From CAZGZU01 sp964529855 (GTDB lineage: Bacteria; Patescibacteriota; Minisyncoccia; Portnoybacterales; UBA2143), in contig CAZGZU010000002.1 of NCBI GenBank assembly GCA_964529855.1, forward strand, positions 1-42,983: a stretch of 42,983 nt of DNA. Reading direction: 5' to 3'. The notes under the pieces are model-generated. The model had not been told where the DNA came from, did not search any database, and was given only the letters and a program-made list of their open reading frames with translations. Shown one piece after another: positions 20,770 through 27,763 of the stretch. Both the position numbers and the translations under genes were made by a program. Each line of letters opens with the position of its first letter. The stretch's first letter is position 1.

Positions 20770-20811
20770 CATATCAAGGGTTATATAAAGTATATTAAGG
20801 GTTCTATCCTT

Positions 20812-21480
20812 ATGTCTAGACTACCAATAGAGGTAAAAGAAAATGCGATTAAGCTAAGGAAGAAAGGCTATTCAGTCAAAGAAATAGCTAGGAAGTTAAA
20901 GATTGCCCAAAGCACCTCTTCATTATGGGCAAGAGATATAAAGTTAAATAAAAAGGCCCAACAAAGATTAAAGAAGAGAAGTTTATTAGGTTATTACAAA
21001 GGAAGTTTAAGGTGGGCAGAAAAGCGCATAGAACAAGAAAATGAACGCAGAATTACAGCTTCAGAAATAATAGACAAAATTAATAAGAACCCTAATCATT
21101 TAAAGATTTATTGCGCTTTACTTTATTGGTGTGAAGGCGGGAAGAGTTATAAAGAGTCAGTAAGGTTTGTTAATTCCGATCCGATTCTCATAAAAACCTT
21201 TTTAAATCTTTTTAAAAAAGCATTTTCGGTTGATGAAAAGAAGTTTCGCATTCTTATGCATCTTCATGGGTATCATGATGAGAAAAAACAAAAAAACTTT
21301 TGGTCTAAATTGACTCAAATTCCTAAGAAGCAATTTTTGCATACTTTTCATAAGCCGCATACAAAAAAAAGAATCAGAGAGAATTACCCAGGTTGTATAG
21401 CAATATATTATCATGATTGCAAAATTGCTCGAGAGCTTCGCACTCTTTATAAGATTTTTTCGGAACAATTGGGCGCGTAG
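20812..21480 (+). CDS. HTH protein with a LAGLIDADG-endonuclease-like C-terminal domain
   Basis: 222 aa. Seen: N-terminal helix-turn-helix (residues ~3-40, IEVKENAIKLRKKGYSVKEI, ARKLKIAQSTSSLWARDI) like transposase/recombinase HTHs. The C-terminal part has ALLYWCEGGKS and VRFVNSDPILIKTFLNLF, the spacing of a single LAGLIDADG-type motif followed by the usual SNSDPxLI strand-helix. A further half (ILMHLHGYHDEKK, HTFHKPHTKKRIRENYPGCI) follows. This is similar to homing-endonuclease-like proteins of CPR and archaea; an active nuclease is not proven. The last three codons and TAG lie inside tRNA-Trp (21471-21541). AT content and Lys usage are higher than in neighbours, suggesting acquisition. Confidence 0.7.
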   Translation: MSRLPIEVKENAIKLRKKGYSVKEIARKLKIAQSTSSLWARDIKLNKKAQQRLKKRSLLGYYKGSLRWAEKRIEQENERRITASEIIDKINKNPNHLKIYCALLYWCEGGKSYKESVRFVNSDPILIKTFLNLFKKAFSVDEKKFRILMHLHGYHDEKKQKNFWSKLTQIPKKQFLHTFHKPHTKKRIRENYPGCIAIYYHDCKIARELRTLYKIFSEQLGA

Positions 21481-21541
21481 TTAAGTGGTATAACAGAAAT
21501 CTCCAAAATTTCAGTCGGGGGTTCGATTCCTCCCGCGCCTG
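21471..21541 (+). tRNA. tRNA-Trp (anticodon CCA)
   Basis: Acceptor GGGCGCG / CGCGCCT (first pair G-U); anticodon arm GAAAT-CTCCAAA-ATTTC gives CCA; T-arm GGGGGTTCGATTCCTCC; discriminator G73 as in bacterial tRNA-Trp; no CCA encoded. Its first 10 nt are the end of the preceding ORF, including that ORF's stop codon. Cognate of the trpS product. Confidence 0.92.
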
Positions 21542-21547
21542 CTAGAA

Positions 21548-21580
21548 AAATAACCGCTATTTTAGGCGGTTATTTTAGTT
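21548..21580 (+). terminator. Terminator-like hairpin after tRNA-Trp
   Basis: AATAACCGC (21549-21557) and GCGGTTATT (21566-21574) pair around TATTTTAG; the stem is followed by only TTAG, so termination may be weak. Confidence 0.5.
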
Positions 21581-21615
21581 AGGACAGATGGACGTTTGAG
21601 GTTGTTCATGATATT

Positions 21616-22374
21616 ATGGGATGTATGAAAATAATAAAAGTAAGAAATAAAAATGCTATTTTAGAGCTCCTGAAAGACGATATTGATTTTGAGAAAATTA
21701 TCGTGGCTGATGATTTGAAACAGGATGATTTAACAAAAGAAATTCTATCAATAGCAGCTAATCGAAATATACCCATTGAAAGATTGCCTCGTCGCAGAAT
21801 GGATAAAGGGAGAAGCGGAAAGAGCCAGGAAGTTTTGGTCGGTTTTATAATTCCTAAAAATATTAGGTCGCTTAAAGACCTTTTAGATGAGCTTTCAGAA
21901 AAGAATCGTGAGCCGTTTTTTCTCTTAATAAATAGGGTTGGTTATGCGAATAATATTGGGATAATCGCCCGGACGGCTTTTGCGGCTGGCGTAAATGGCC
22001 TGATTTTTCAGGGTGAAGAAGATAAGTTTTTGAATGAAGACACCATTCATTTTTCAATAGGCGCTATTGCCAGGATTCCTCTTGTTAAAATGAATATTTT
22101 TGAGGCGCTTAAGGAATTTCAAGAAAACGGTATTAAAACTTTTTCTCTGGAAATGGACGGTTCTGTTTATTTCAAAGAAGAGCTTACAGGTCCGGTCGTG
22201 TTTGTCTTGGGGGCTGAAGGAGAAGGCATATCTCAAAAAGTATCAAGCCGCTGCGATAAAAAATTGAGTATTCCGATGCATAAAGATATAGATTCGCTTA
22301 ACGTTGGCGTGAGTGCTGCTATTATTCTTTATGAAAAAATTCGCCAGGAAGATTTTGCGGAGAGCTCAAAATAA
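21616..22374 (+). CDS. SpoU/TrmH-family RNA 2'-O-methyltransferase
   Basis: 252 aa; transfers methyl from S-adenosylmethionine to a ribose 2'-OH of tRNA or rRNA. Seen: an N-terminal substrate-binding-like domain (residues ~4-90) and the SPOUT core with motif 1 NRVGYANNIGIIARTAFAAG (Asn and Arg conserved), motif 2 VFVLGAEGEGIS, and motif 3 IPMHKDIDSLNVGVSAAII forming the knot. The two-domain layout is that of RlmB/TrmH-like enzymes; the exact target cannot be told. Start at 21616, with MKIIKVRN at 21625 an equally good alternative. Confidence 0.9.
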   Translation: MGCMKIIKVRNKNAILELLKDDIDFEKIIVADDLKQDDLTKEILSIAANRNIPIERLPRRRMDKGRSGKSQEVLVGFIIPKNIRSLKDLLDELSEKNREPFFLLINRVGYANNIGIIARTAFAAGVNGLIFQGEEDKFLNEDTIHFSIGAIARIPLVKMNIFEALKEFQENGIKTFSLEMDGSVYFKEELTGPVVFVLGAEGEGISQKVSSRCDKKLSIPMHKDIDSLNVGVSAAIILYEKIRQEDFAESSK

Positions 22375-22444
22375 TCCTTAAAACGCGTCCTGGCAACAGT
22401 ATCTCCGTCCAGTGTATATTGTCGCGTTTTTATGTATTTTTGTT

Positions 22445-22473
22445 TTGACAGAATAGTTTTGTTATGCTATTCT
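22445..22473 (+). promoter_or_regulatory. Sigma70-type promoter for the PurM-like gene
   Basis: TTGACA (22445-22450), 17 bp, TATTCT (22468-22473). About 70 nt of leader, then AAAGGAGG before the ATG at 22551. Confidence 0.78.
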
Positions 22474-22550
22474 TTTTTAAATTTTGGAGATAGTTGTTTA
22501 ATTAAAGTAGCCTTAACATAAGAATAATCTAACTAAAGGAGGAATTAGTT

Positions 22551-23675
22551 ATGGCAGGAAAAGGAGAGTATGCTCAGTCAGGTGTTGATTATAGCAAACT
22601 TGAACCGTTTAAGCATGCAATGTTAGAGGTCGGGAAGAAAACATTAACCCTTCCCAATCGGCGCGGAGTTTTCATTAGAGGAGATATCATTCACGCTCAC
22701 GGAGCTGTTTTTGAGTATCGGGGTGATTATCCGCATATATGGTGTAATACTCAAGAAGGCCTTGGTACCAAGAATTGGATTGCCGAATGGATGTATCAGT
22801 TTGCCGGTACGGGTAAAACCTATTACGACGGCATTGGTATAGATGTTGCTCTGATGGCGGCCAACGATGTAGTGGCTCAGGGAGCGCTGCCAGTTGTCTA
22901 TACGGATGAAGTGGCCGCAGGTGACAGTGAATGGTTTACAGACGAACAACGGGCTAAAGATTTGGCCGCAGGTTATCTTAAGGTATGTGAAATGATAAGT
23001 ATGGCCCTGCCAGCGGGCGAATCTCCTGCATTGCCGGTCCTGATTAATTCCAAATATCCTGTAAAGAGTTGTCCTTCATTGAGCGGTTGTGTTACAGGCA
23101 TTATCGCTCCCTCAAGGAATCTTATTACAGGTAAAAGGCTTCAGGCAGGTGATTCTATTATTGGCGTGACTTCTTCTGAATGGCATGCCAATGGGGCATC
23201 TCTTATTATTAAGCGAGCCCTTGGGCTCCCCGAAAAGTTTCTTACTAAATTGCCGAATGGTAAAACTTTGGGAGAACAGGTCCTTACGCCGACTCGTTCC
23301 TATGTTGCTTTAGTTGAAGCATTTTTAAGAGAGGAAATTGATGTGCATTCAATTCTGCCGGGCACGGGCAGCGGGGTGAGTAAGATAGCTTATGACGAAC
23401 GGCCTTTCACTTACCGTATTCACACCTGGCCCGATGAGATTCCTCCGACAATGCTTTTTATGAGAGAACTCGGCGTTACTTTGGAGGATTGTTTAAAAAC
23501 CTTTAACTGGGGTATCGGTTATTATATCTATTTACCTGCCCATGAAGTGATACGCGCCATAAATGTGGGCAAAAGCGTTGGCTACGAACTTTTGGAAGTT
23601 GGTCGCGTAGAAGAGGGCGAAAGAAAGGTTATCTTTGAACCGGAAAATATAACCCTGCCGCCTCCGGGTGATTAG
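22551..23675 (+). CDS. PurM-like (AIR synthetase family) protein, divergent
   Basis: 374 aa. Seen: start YAQSGVDYSKLEPFKHAM like PurM; EGLGTK in place of DGVGTK; DGIGIDVALMAANDVVAQGALPV matching the GIDLVAMxVNDLxxQGAEPL strand; TSSEWHANGASLIIK matching SSGxHSNGxSLxRK; and C-terminal FNWGIGYYIYLP matching the FNxGIGM motif. PurM normally makes AIR in purine synthesis. However, the GETAEMP and HITGGG motifs are not recognisable here, and no other purine gene is present in the window. It may be a purine enzyme scavenged alone or a repurposed ATP-grasping homolog. Own promoter, strong Shine-Dalgarno (AAAGGAGGAA) and terminator. Confidence 0.78.
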   Translation: MAGKGEYAQSGVDYSKLEPFKHAMLEVGKKTLTLPNRRGVFIRGDIIHAHGAVFEYRGDYPHIWCNTQEGLGTKNWIAEWMYQFAGTGKTYYDGIGIDVALMAANDVVAQGALPVVYTDEVAAGDSEWFTDEQRAKDLAAGYLKVCEMISMALPAGESPALPVLINSKYPVKSCPSLSGCVTGIIAPSRNLITGKRLQAGDSIIGVTSSEWHANGASLIIKRALGLPEKFLTKLPNGKTLGEQVLTPTRSYVALVEAFLREEIDVHSILPGTGSGVSKIAYDERPFTYRIHTWPDEIPPTMLFMRELGVTLEDCLKTFNWGIGYYIYLPAHEVIRAINVGKSVGYELLEVGRVEEGERKVIFEPENITLPPPGD

Positions 23676-23708
23676 CAAGAGTTCCTTATCCAAAAGAGGT
23701 AAAATAAA

Positions 23709-23741
23709 GGAGCGGCTGTTTTTTACAAACCGCTCCTTTTT
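23709..23741. terminator. Bidirectional intrinsic terminator
   Basis: GGAGCGG (23709-23715) pairs with CCGCTCC (23730-23736). T-run TTTTTTG on the plus strand (for the PurM-like gene) and, on the minus strand, TTTATTTTA after the stem for the convergent 76-aa gene. Confidence 0.85.
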
Positions 23742-23776
23742 TGTCTTTCAATGAAGCTTTCTCATTTTGAAAGTGC

Positions 23777-24007
23777 TTATTTTGAAGATGATAGTTTTCC
23801 TTCCTTAACAGAGCAACGCCATGTTCCCTGTGATATATATTTAAACCCGGCTGATTTCAGTTGCTTTCTTATGGATTCCCAGTCCTTTTTGTCGGCTTTT
23901 TCTCCTTTCTTTACTACGATTACCGTTTCATCTTTTGTTAAGGAGACGAGCTTTTGTCTTTCAAGTCCCTCTAAATCTCCAATCTCTTCAATGCTTAATC
24001 TTCCCAT
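23777..24007 (-). CDS. Small protein of unknown function
   Basis: 76 aa. The ATG at 24007 follows AAAGGAGG at good spacing, and a promoter (TGGACA-N17-TATAAT) lies further upstream. Seen: MGRLSIEEIGDLEGLERQKL, a beta segment DETVIVVKKGEKAD, a helix WESIRKQLKSAGFKYI and a final strand GTWRCSVKEGKL. This suggests a small alpha/beta domain without known motif. A longer plus-strand ORF over the same DNA (23751-24143) lacks start signals and is taken as a shadow. Confidence 0.75.
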   Translation of the reverse strand: MGRLSIEEIGDLEGLERQKLVSLTKDETVIVVKKGEKADKKDWESIRKQLKSAGFKYISQGTWRCSVKEGKLSSSK

Positions 24008-24038
24008 AGAAGAACCTCCTTTTTCTGTTTTTTATTTA

Positions 24039-24067
24039 ATTATAGTCAAGGAAGCGAGAATTGTCCA
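24039..24067 (-). promoter_or_regulatory. Sigma70-type promoter for the 76-aa gene
   Basis: On the minus strand TGGACA (24062-24067), 17 bp, TATAAT (24039-24044). Confidence 0.7.
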
Positions 24068-24162
24068 ATTTTTTAAAAGATTAGGCAATTTTGTTATTTT
24101 ACAGAGGACTTGTCATGGTTGTTTTATTTATGATAGGATATAAAATGGAATTTAAGGGAATG

Positions 24163-24220
24163 AAAAAAGCGTTGGGAATTATGGAATGCCGTAGCAAACT
24201 TATTCCCAACGCCGCTTTTT
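24163..24220. terminator. Long hairpin terminator for the 24250-24600 gene
   Basis: GCGTTGGGAAT (24169-24179) and ATTCCCAACGC (24202-24212) form an 11-bp perfect stem with a 22-nt loop. Minus strand: followed by TTTTTTC. Plus strand: followed by CGCTTTTTG. Apart from this and the promoter at 24039-24067, I see nothing in 24008-24249. Confidence 0.8.
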
Positions 24221-24249
24221 GTGGGTCAATGGTCATTTCCAGCTCCTTT

Positions 24250-24600
24250 CTAGCAAAAATAATTTAATGTCGTTTGAATATCCTCTACTACTGACCGAAA
24301 ATGTTTTAGCTGTTCAGCACGTTCTTGTTTTTGCATTTCTCCAGAGCGTCCTTTAGCTGCCCTTTTGAGAGTTTCAAAAGTCTGGAGATGGCCCTGAAAT
24401 TCCGGGAAGATTTTGTTTATTTGTTTAATTACTTTTTTAGCAGTTAGCTTTCCAAAGACAATGTCTGACAGGCGTAATTTCTTCCCGTCGTTTTTGGTAA
24501 TTGCTTGTACAATCATATCTCCAAAGTCTATCAGCTCTTCTGCCATATCATCCAGCACTTCAACTAATTCTCGTTCTGACGAACCTATCTTTTGATGCAT
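24250..24600 (-). CDS. Small helical protein of unknown function
   Basis: 116 aa from ATG 24600, behind AAAGGTGG. The frame could open five codons earlier at GTG 24615, inside the Shine-Dalgarno. Predicted almost all helical by eye: SERELVEVLDDMAEELIDFG, GKLTAKKVIKQINKIFPEFQ, EQLKHFRSVVEDIQTTLNYF, a likely helical bundle. No signal peptide. Divergent from uppS; a GAGCC-ATT-GGCTC palindrome (24649-24661) lies between them. Family not recognised. Confidence 0.72.
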   Translation of the reverse strand: MHQKIGSSERELVEVLDDMAEELIDFGDMIVQAITKNDGKKLRLSDIVFGKLTAKKVIKQINKIFPEFQGHLQTFETLKRAAKGRSGEMQKQERAEQLKHFRSVVEDIQTTLNYFC

Positions 24601-24696
24601 TTTATTAATCACCACCTTTCTCTGTTATAGTTTAATATTAAGAACTTGAGCCATTGGCTCTTTTTAAGTCAATTAGCTATTTATATTATATAATAA

Positions 24697-25446
24697 ATGA
24701 ATAAAACAATCAAGTCCAGTACTATGTTAGGCAAAGAAAATCTTCCTAAGCACGTAGTTATTGTTCCGGACGGTAATCGTCGTTGGGCCAAAAAAAGGGG
24801 ATTGGCTCCCTGGCGGGGCCATCTGGTTGGTGCGGAAAAAGCCAAAGAACAAGTTGAGGCAGCTCTTGATTTGGGTTTGCCTTGTCTTTCCTGGTGGGGC
24901 GGTTCCTGGGAGAATTTGACCAAGCGTCCAAAGCTAGAAGTTAGGGCGCTCTTTCGAATATATGAGCGCTATTTTCGTCAACTGGCCAAACATAAACAAA
25001 TTCATCAGAATAATGTTAAGGTCAGGGTAATTGGCCGCTGGCCGGAGGTTTTACCCAAGAAAGTTCTTGAGGCAGCCAAAGAACTAATGAAAGCAACTGA
25101 AAATTACAATCAGCGTTTGCTTAATTTCTTCATTGCCTATAATGGAACCGATGAGATGCTGGCGACCATTAAAGATATTTTAAAGGAAGGCCGTCAGAAC
25201 AAAAATTTAAGAATTACTCCCGAAGTATTAAAGAAGCATCTTTGGTCTGGTTGTCTGCCGCCGGTTGATTTTCTGATTCGGACAGGCAGTTATCAGGACC
25301 CTCATAACAGCGTTGGTTTTATGATGTGGCATTGCGCTAACAGCCAGCTGTATTTCAGCAAAGAACTCTATCCTGATTTTGGCCGGGAAGAGTTTATTAA
25401 GGCGATTAAAGATTTTCAGAGAAGAGAGAGACGCTTGGGGAGATAA
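24697..25446 (+). CDS. uppS: cis-Prenyltransferase (undecaprenyl-diphosphate synthase family)
   Basis: 249 aa; would elongate prenyl diphosphate with isopentenyl diphosphate to make the lipid carrier for wall synthesis. Seen: VVIVPDGNRRWAKKRGLAPWRGH (catalytic Asp of DGN; Arg replaces the Gly of bacterial DGNGRW, as in archaeal/eukaryotic DGNRR enzymes), FFIAYNGTDEM, and PVDFLIRTGSYQDPHNSVGF then ANSQLYFSKELYPDF. In E. coli the last motif reads RTSGEQR, so the metal-binding Glu seems replaced. The overall fold signature is clear; activity is likely but not certain. A -10-like TATATT sits about 10 nt before the ATG, consistent with a leaderless mRNA. Confidence 0.85.
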   Translation: MNKTIKSSTMLGKENLPKHVVIVPDGNRRWAKKRGLAPWRGHLVGAEKAKEQVEAALDLGLPCLSWWGGSWENLTKRPKLEVRALFRIYERYFRQLAKHKQIHQNNVKVRVIGRWPEVLPKKVLEAAKELMKATENYNQRLLNFFIAYNGTDEMLATIKDILKEGRQNKNLRITPEVLKKHLWSGCLPPVDFLIRTGSYQDPHNSVGFMMWHCANSQLYFSKELYPDFGREEFIKAIKDFQRRERRLGR

Positions 25447-25450
25447 TCCT

Positions 25451-26089
25451 ATGGCAAAACTAATCGACCAACTCATTAAAGAGAAGCATCTTAAAAGTCC
25501 GTCTATTATTGACGCTTTTAGGAAAATTAAGCGGGCTGATTTTGTGCCGGAAGAGCTTAAAAAGGAAAGGGGAGAGGATTTTATCGGAGAATATAATGCG
25601 CCTTTATCAATCGGTTATGGTCAGACCATTTCTCAGCCCCTGACCGTGGCTTTTATGCTGGAGCTGCTCCAGCCGAAGCCGGGCGACAAGATTCTGGATA
25701 TCGGCTCCGGTTCGGGCTGGCAAACAGCCATGCTTTGTCAGATAGTTGGTTCTAAGGGATTTGTTTATGCCATTGAATTAGTTCCTGAATTAAAAAATTT
25801 CGGACAGGCCAACGTTCAGAAATACAATTTCAAGAACGTGGAGTTTATTTGCGGCGACGCTTCAAAGGGATTGCCCGAGCAGGCGCCTTTTGATAAAATT
25901 ATTGCGGCCGCTTCAGCCGGAGAAATACCGCGGGCCTGGAAAGAGCAGTTAAAAATTGGCGGTCGTCTGGTCACGCCGGTGGAAAATAGTATTTGGCTGT
26001 TGATTAAAAAAGGCAAAGACAAGTTTGAGGAAAGAGAATATCCGGGCTTTGTTTTTGTGCCTTTAATTAAAAATGGAGATAATAAGTAA
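25451..26089 (+). CDS. pcm: Protein-L-isoaspartate O-methyltransferase
   Basis: 212 aa; repairs isoaspartyl residues using S-adenosylmethionine. Seen: DAFRKIKRADFVPEEL, the PIMT signature PLSIGYGQTISQPLTVAFMLELL, SAM-binding motif I KILDIGSGSGWQTAML, FVYAIELVPEL, and IIAAASAGEIPRAWKEQLKIGGRLVTPV. The ATG at 25451, 4 bp after uppS, is chosen because the family starts just before this helix; the longer frame overlaps uppS. Its last 17 bp overlap mltG, so uppS-pcm-mltG form one coupled unit. Confidence 0.94.
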   Translation: MAKLIDQLIKEKHLKSPSIIDAFRKIKRADFVPEELKKERGEDFIGEYNAPLSIGYGQTISQPLTVAFMLELLQPKPGDKILDIGSGSGWQTAMLCQIVGSKGFVYAIELVPELKNFGQANVQKYNFKNVEFICGDASKGLPEQAPFDKIIAAASAGEIPRAWKEQLKIGGRLVTPVENSIWLLIKKGKDKFEEREYPGFVFVPLIKNGDNK

Positions 26090-27056
26090 AAAAAGATTTA
26101 TCCTGTTTTGTTTTCTGGCGATTCTGCTGATTTTAGGTTCAGTCGGTGGTCTGACCGGCTATTTTCTGATTAAACATCAATTGTTCACTCCTTTGGATGC
26201 TCGGGGCATAGAGCAGTCTTTTGACATAGAAAGAGGCGAAGGCGTAAGAGAGATTGCCGCTAATCTGGAAGAGTACGGCTTAATCAGGAACGGCACCTGT
26301 TTTGAATATTACGTTTGGTACAAGGGCTGGAACGCCCAATTAAAGGCTGGCCAGTACTTTTTGAGTGCCGCTTTGACTATTCCTCAAATAGCCGAGAAAA
26401 TAGTTAAAGGCGAAGCTCTTTCCCAGGATATCAAGATAACCATTCCTGAGGGATTTACTTTGAAGCAGATTGATGCCCGGTTGGCGCAAGCCGGTTTGAT
26501 TGAGGCCGGTCAGTTAATTGAACAATCTCATTTGGAAGGATATTTATTTCCTGACACTTATCGGTTTGACAAGGATAACACTTTAGATGAGATAGTGGAC
26601 AAGATGAGAGCCAATTTTGATTACAAGCTGGACCAGAATTTACGAGATGCCATAGAGGAGCAGGGCAAAACTATTGAAGAAATTGTTATTATGGCCAGTT
26701 TGCTGGAAAAGGAAGTGTCAAGCGAAGCAGACCGGCAAATCGTATCTGGTATTTTCTGGAGGCGTCTGGCCAATAATTATCCTTTGGAGTCCTGCGCGAC
26801 CATTGCCTATATTCTTGGCGTAGACAAATGGCGTTACTCAATAGCCGATACCAAAGTGGACTCCCCATATAATACCTACCAGAACATTGGTTTGCCGCCT
26901 GGTCCCATTTGCAACCCTGGCCTTTCAGCCATCAGAGCGGCTATTAATCCTCAGCCCAATGATTATAATTTCTTTTTGTCCAAACCAGACGGCGAGACCG
27001 TTTTCAGCAAGACCCTGGAAGAGCACAATCAGAATAAAGCCAAGTATTTGCAGTAA
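26073..27056 (+). CDS. mltG: Endolytic murein transglycosylase MltG
   Basis: 327 aa, membrane-anchored enzyme that cleaves nascent glycan strands and sets their length. Seen: N-terminal membrane helix (residues ~6-30, FILFCFLAILLILGSVGGL), a LysM-like region (~45-110, FDIERGEGVREIAANLEEYG), HLEGYLFPDTYRF, and the catalytic motif MASLLEKEVSSEADR with Glu212 matching the E. coli catalytic Glu218. NIGLPPGPICNPGLSAIRAAINP follows near the end. All YceG/MltG hallmarks are present at normal length. Overlaps pcm by 17 nt. Confidence 0.95.
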   Translation: MEIISKKRFILFCFLAILLILGSVGGLTGYFLIKHQLFTPLDARGIEQSFDIERGEGVREIAANLEEYGLIRNGTCFEYYVWYKGWNAQLKAGQYFLSAALTIPQIAEKIVKGEALSQDIKITIPEGFTLKQIDARLAQAGLIEAGQLIEQSHLEGYLFPDTYRFDKDNTLDEIVDKMRANFDYKLDQNLRDAIEEQGKTIEEIVIMASLLEKEVSSEADRQIVSGIFWRRLANNYPLESCATIAYILGVDKWRYSIADTKVDSPYNTYQNIGLPPGPICNPGLSAIRAAINPQPNDYNFFLSKPDGETVFSKTLEEHNQNKAKYLQ

Positions 27057-27086
27057 GATTGTTTTCGGATTATAATATCAAATAAT

Positions 27087-27626
27087 ATGCCTCAGGAAGT
27101 TAAAAAAGTAGTCATGATTATTGCCTTTACTGATTTTAAAGATGAGGAATATTTTGTGCCTAAAGAAGTTTTGGAAAAAGCCGGTCTGACAGTTAGCACG
27201 ATTAGTAATTCCAAAGGGACTGCCCAGGGAGTCAGTGGCGGCCGGGTGCCAATTAATACCACTTTAACTGAATTAAATGTAGCTGATTATCAGGCAATAG
27301 TTTTTATTGGCGGTCCGGGCTGTTTAAAGAATTTGGACAATCAGCCCTCTTATCAGGTAGCCCAGGAAGCAATTAAGCAGGATAAGGTTTTGGCGGCCAT
27401 TTGTATCAGTCCGGTTATTTTAGCCAAAGCAGGAGTTCTTCAGGATAAACAGGCAACAGTTTGGTCCGGCCCGCTGGATAAAAGCGCCCCCAAAATTCTT
27501 CAGGAGAATGGTGCTCAATATCAGGAAAAAGAAGTGGTTGCTGATGGAAGGACTGTTACCGCTAGCGGTCCGGAGGCGGCTCAAAAGTTTGGTCAGGCCA
27601 TTGTGGATATTTTAGCCAATCAATAG
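27087..27626 (+). CDS. DJ-1/PfpI-family protein
   Basis: 179 aa. Seen: KKVVMIIAFTDFKDEEYFVPKEVL with the acidic residue near the active site, AIVFIGGPGCLKNLD, the nucleophile elbow LAAICISPVILAKAG (Cys106), and ATVWSGPLDKSAPKIL. Family members act as glyoxalases/deglycases, chaperones or proteases; the exact role is not given by sequence. No signal peptide, so cytosolic. No Shine-Dalgarno; 30 bp after mltG. Confidence 0.92.
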   Translation: MPQEVKKVVMIIAFTDFKDEEYFVPKEVLEKAGLTVSTISNSKGTAQGVSGGRVPINTTLTELNVADYQAIVFIGGPGCLKNLDNQPSYQVAQEAIKQDKVLAAICISPVILAKAGVLQDKQATVWSGPLDKSAPKILQENGAQYQEKEVVADGRTVTASGPEAAQKFGQAIVDILANQ

Positions 27627-27633
27627 AAAGCAC

Positions 27634-27662
27634 TTGACATTAATTAGGGAATAAAATAGTAT
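27634..27662 (+). promoter_or_regulatory. Probable promoter of the rplJ-rplL operon
   Basis: TTGACA (27634-27639), 17 bp, TAGTAT (27657-27662). The -10 is only a 4/6 match; placement just before the structured leader supports it. Confidence 0.6.
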
Positions 27663-27670
27663 TAAATTAG

Positions 27671-27763
27671 CCATAGACAATAGGCATTGAAGACCTATCG
27701 AGGTGAAATTTTTATAGTGAGCTTTGTCGAACTATTATCTATGGTTTATCCATAGATTTTTTT
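27671..27763 (+). promoter_or_regulatory. uL10 (L10) leader with attenuator-like terminator at the start codon
   Basis: Seen: CCATAGA (27671-27677) can pair with TCTATGG (27738-27744) to close the leader. The same TCTATGG can instead pair with CCATAGA (27750-27756), directly followed by seven T and the rplJ ATG. The two structures exclude each other. Inside are AATAGG...CCTAT and ATAGTGAGCTTTGTCGAACTAT hairpins, resembling the known L10(L12)4-binding leader. The terminator form would switch the operon off when L10-L12 is in excess (inference). Confidence 0.75.

Noticed and set aside
22551..23675. Calling this gene purM outright
   Set aside because: Key catalytic and ligand motifs are missing and there is no purine-pathway context; left as PurM-like.
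23751..24143. 130-codon plus-strand ORF
   Set aside because: No Shine-Dalgarno or promoter, phenylalanine/serine-rich shadow of the minus-strand 76-aa gene, which has both.
24146..24270. Short plus-strand ORF MEFKGMKKALGIM... over the 24163-24220 hairpin
   Set aside because: It runs through a terminator stem, has no ribosome-binding site and no protein-like features.
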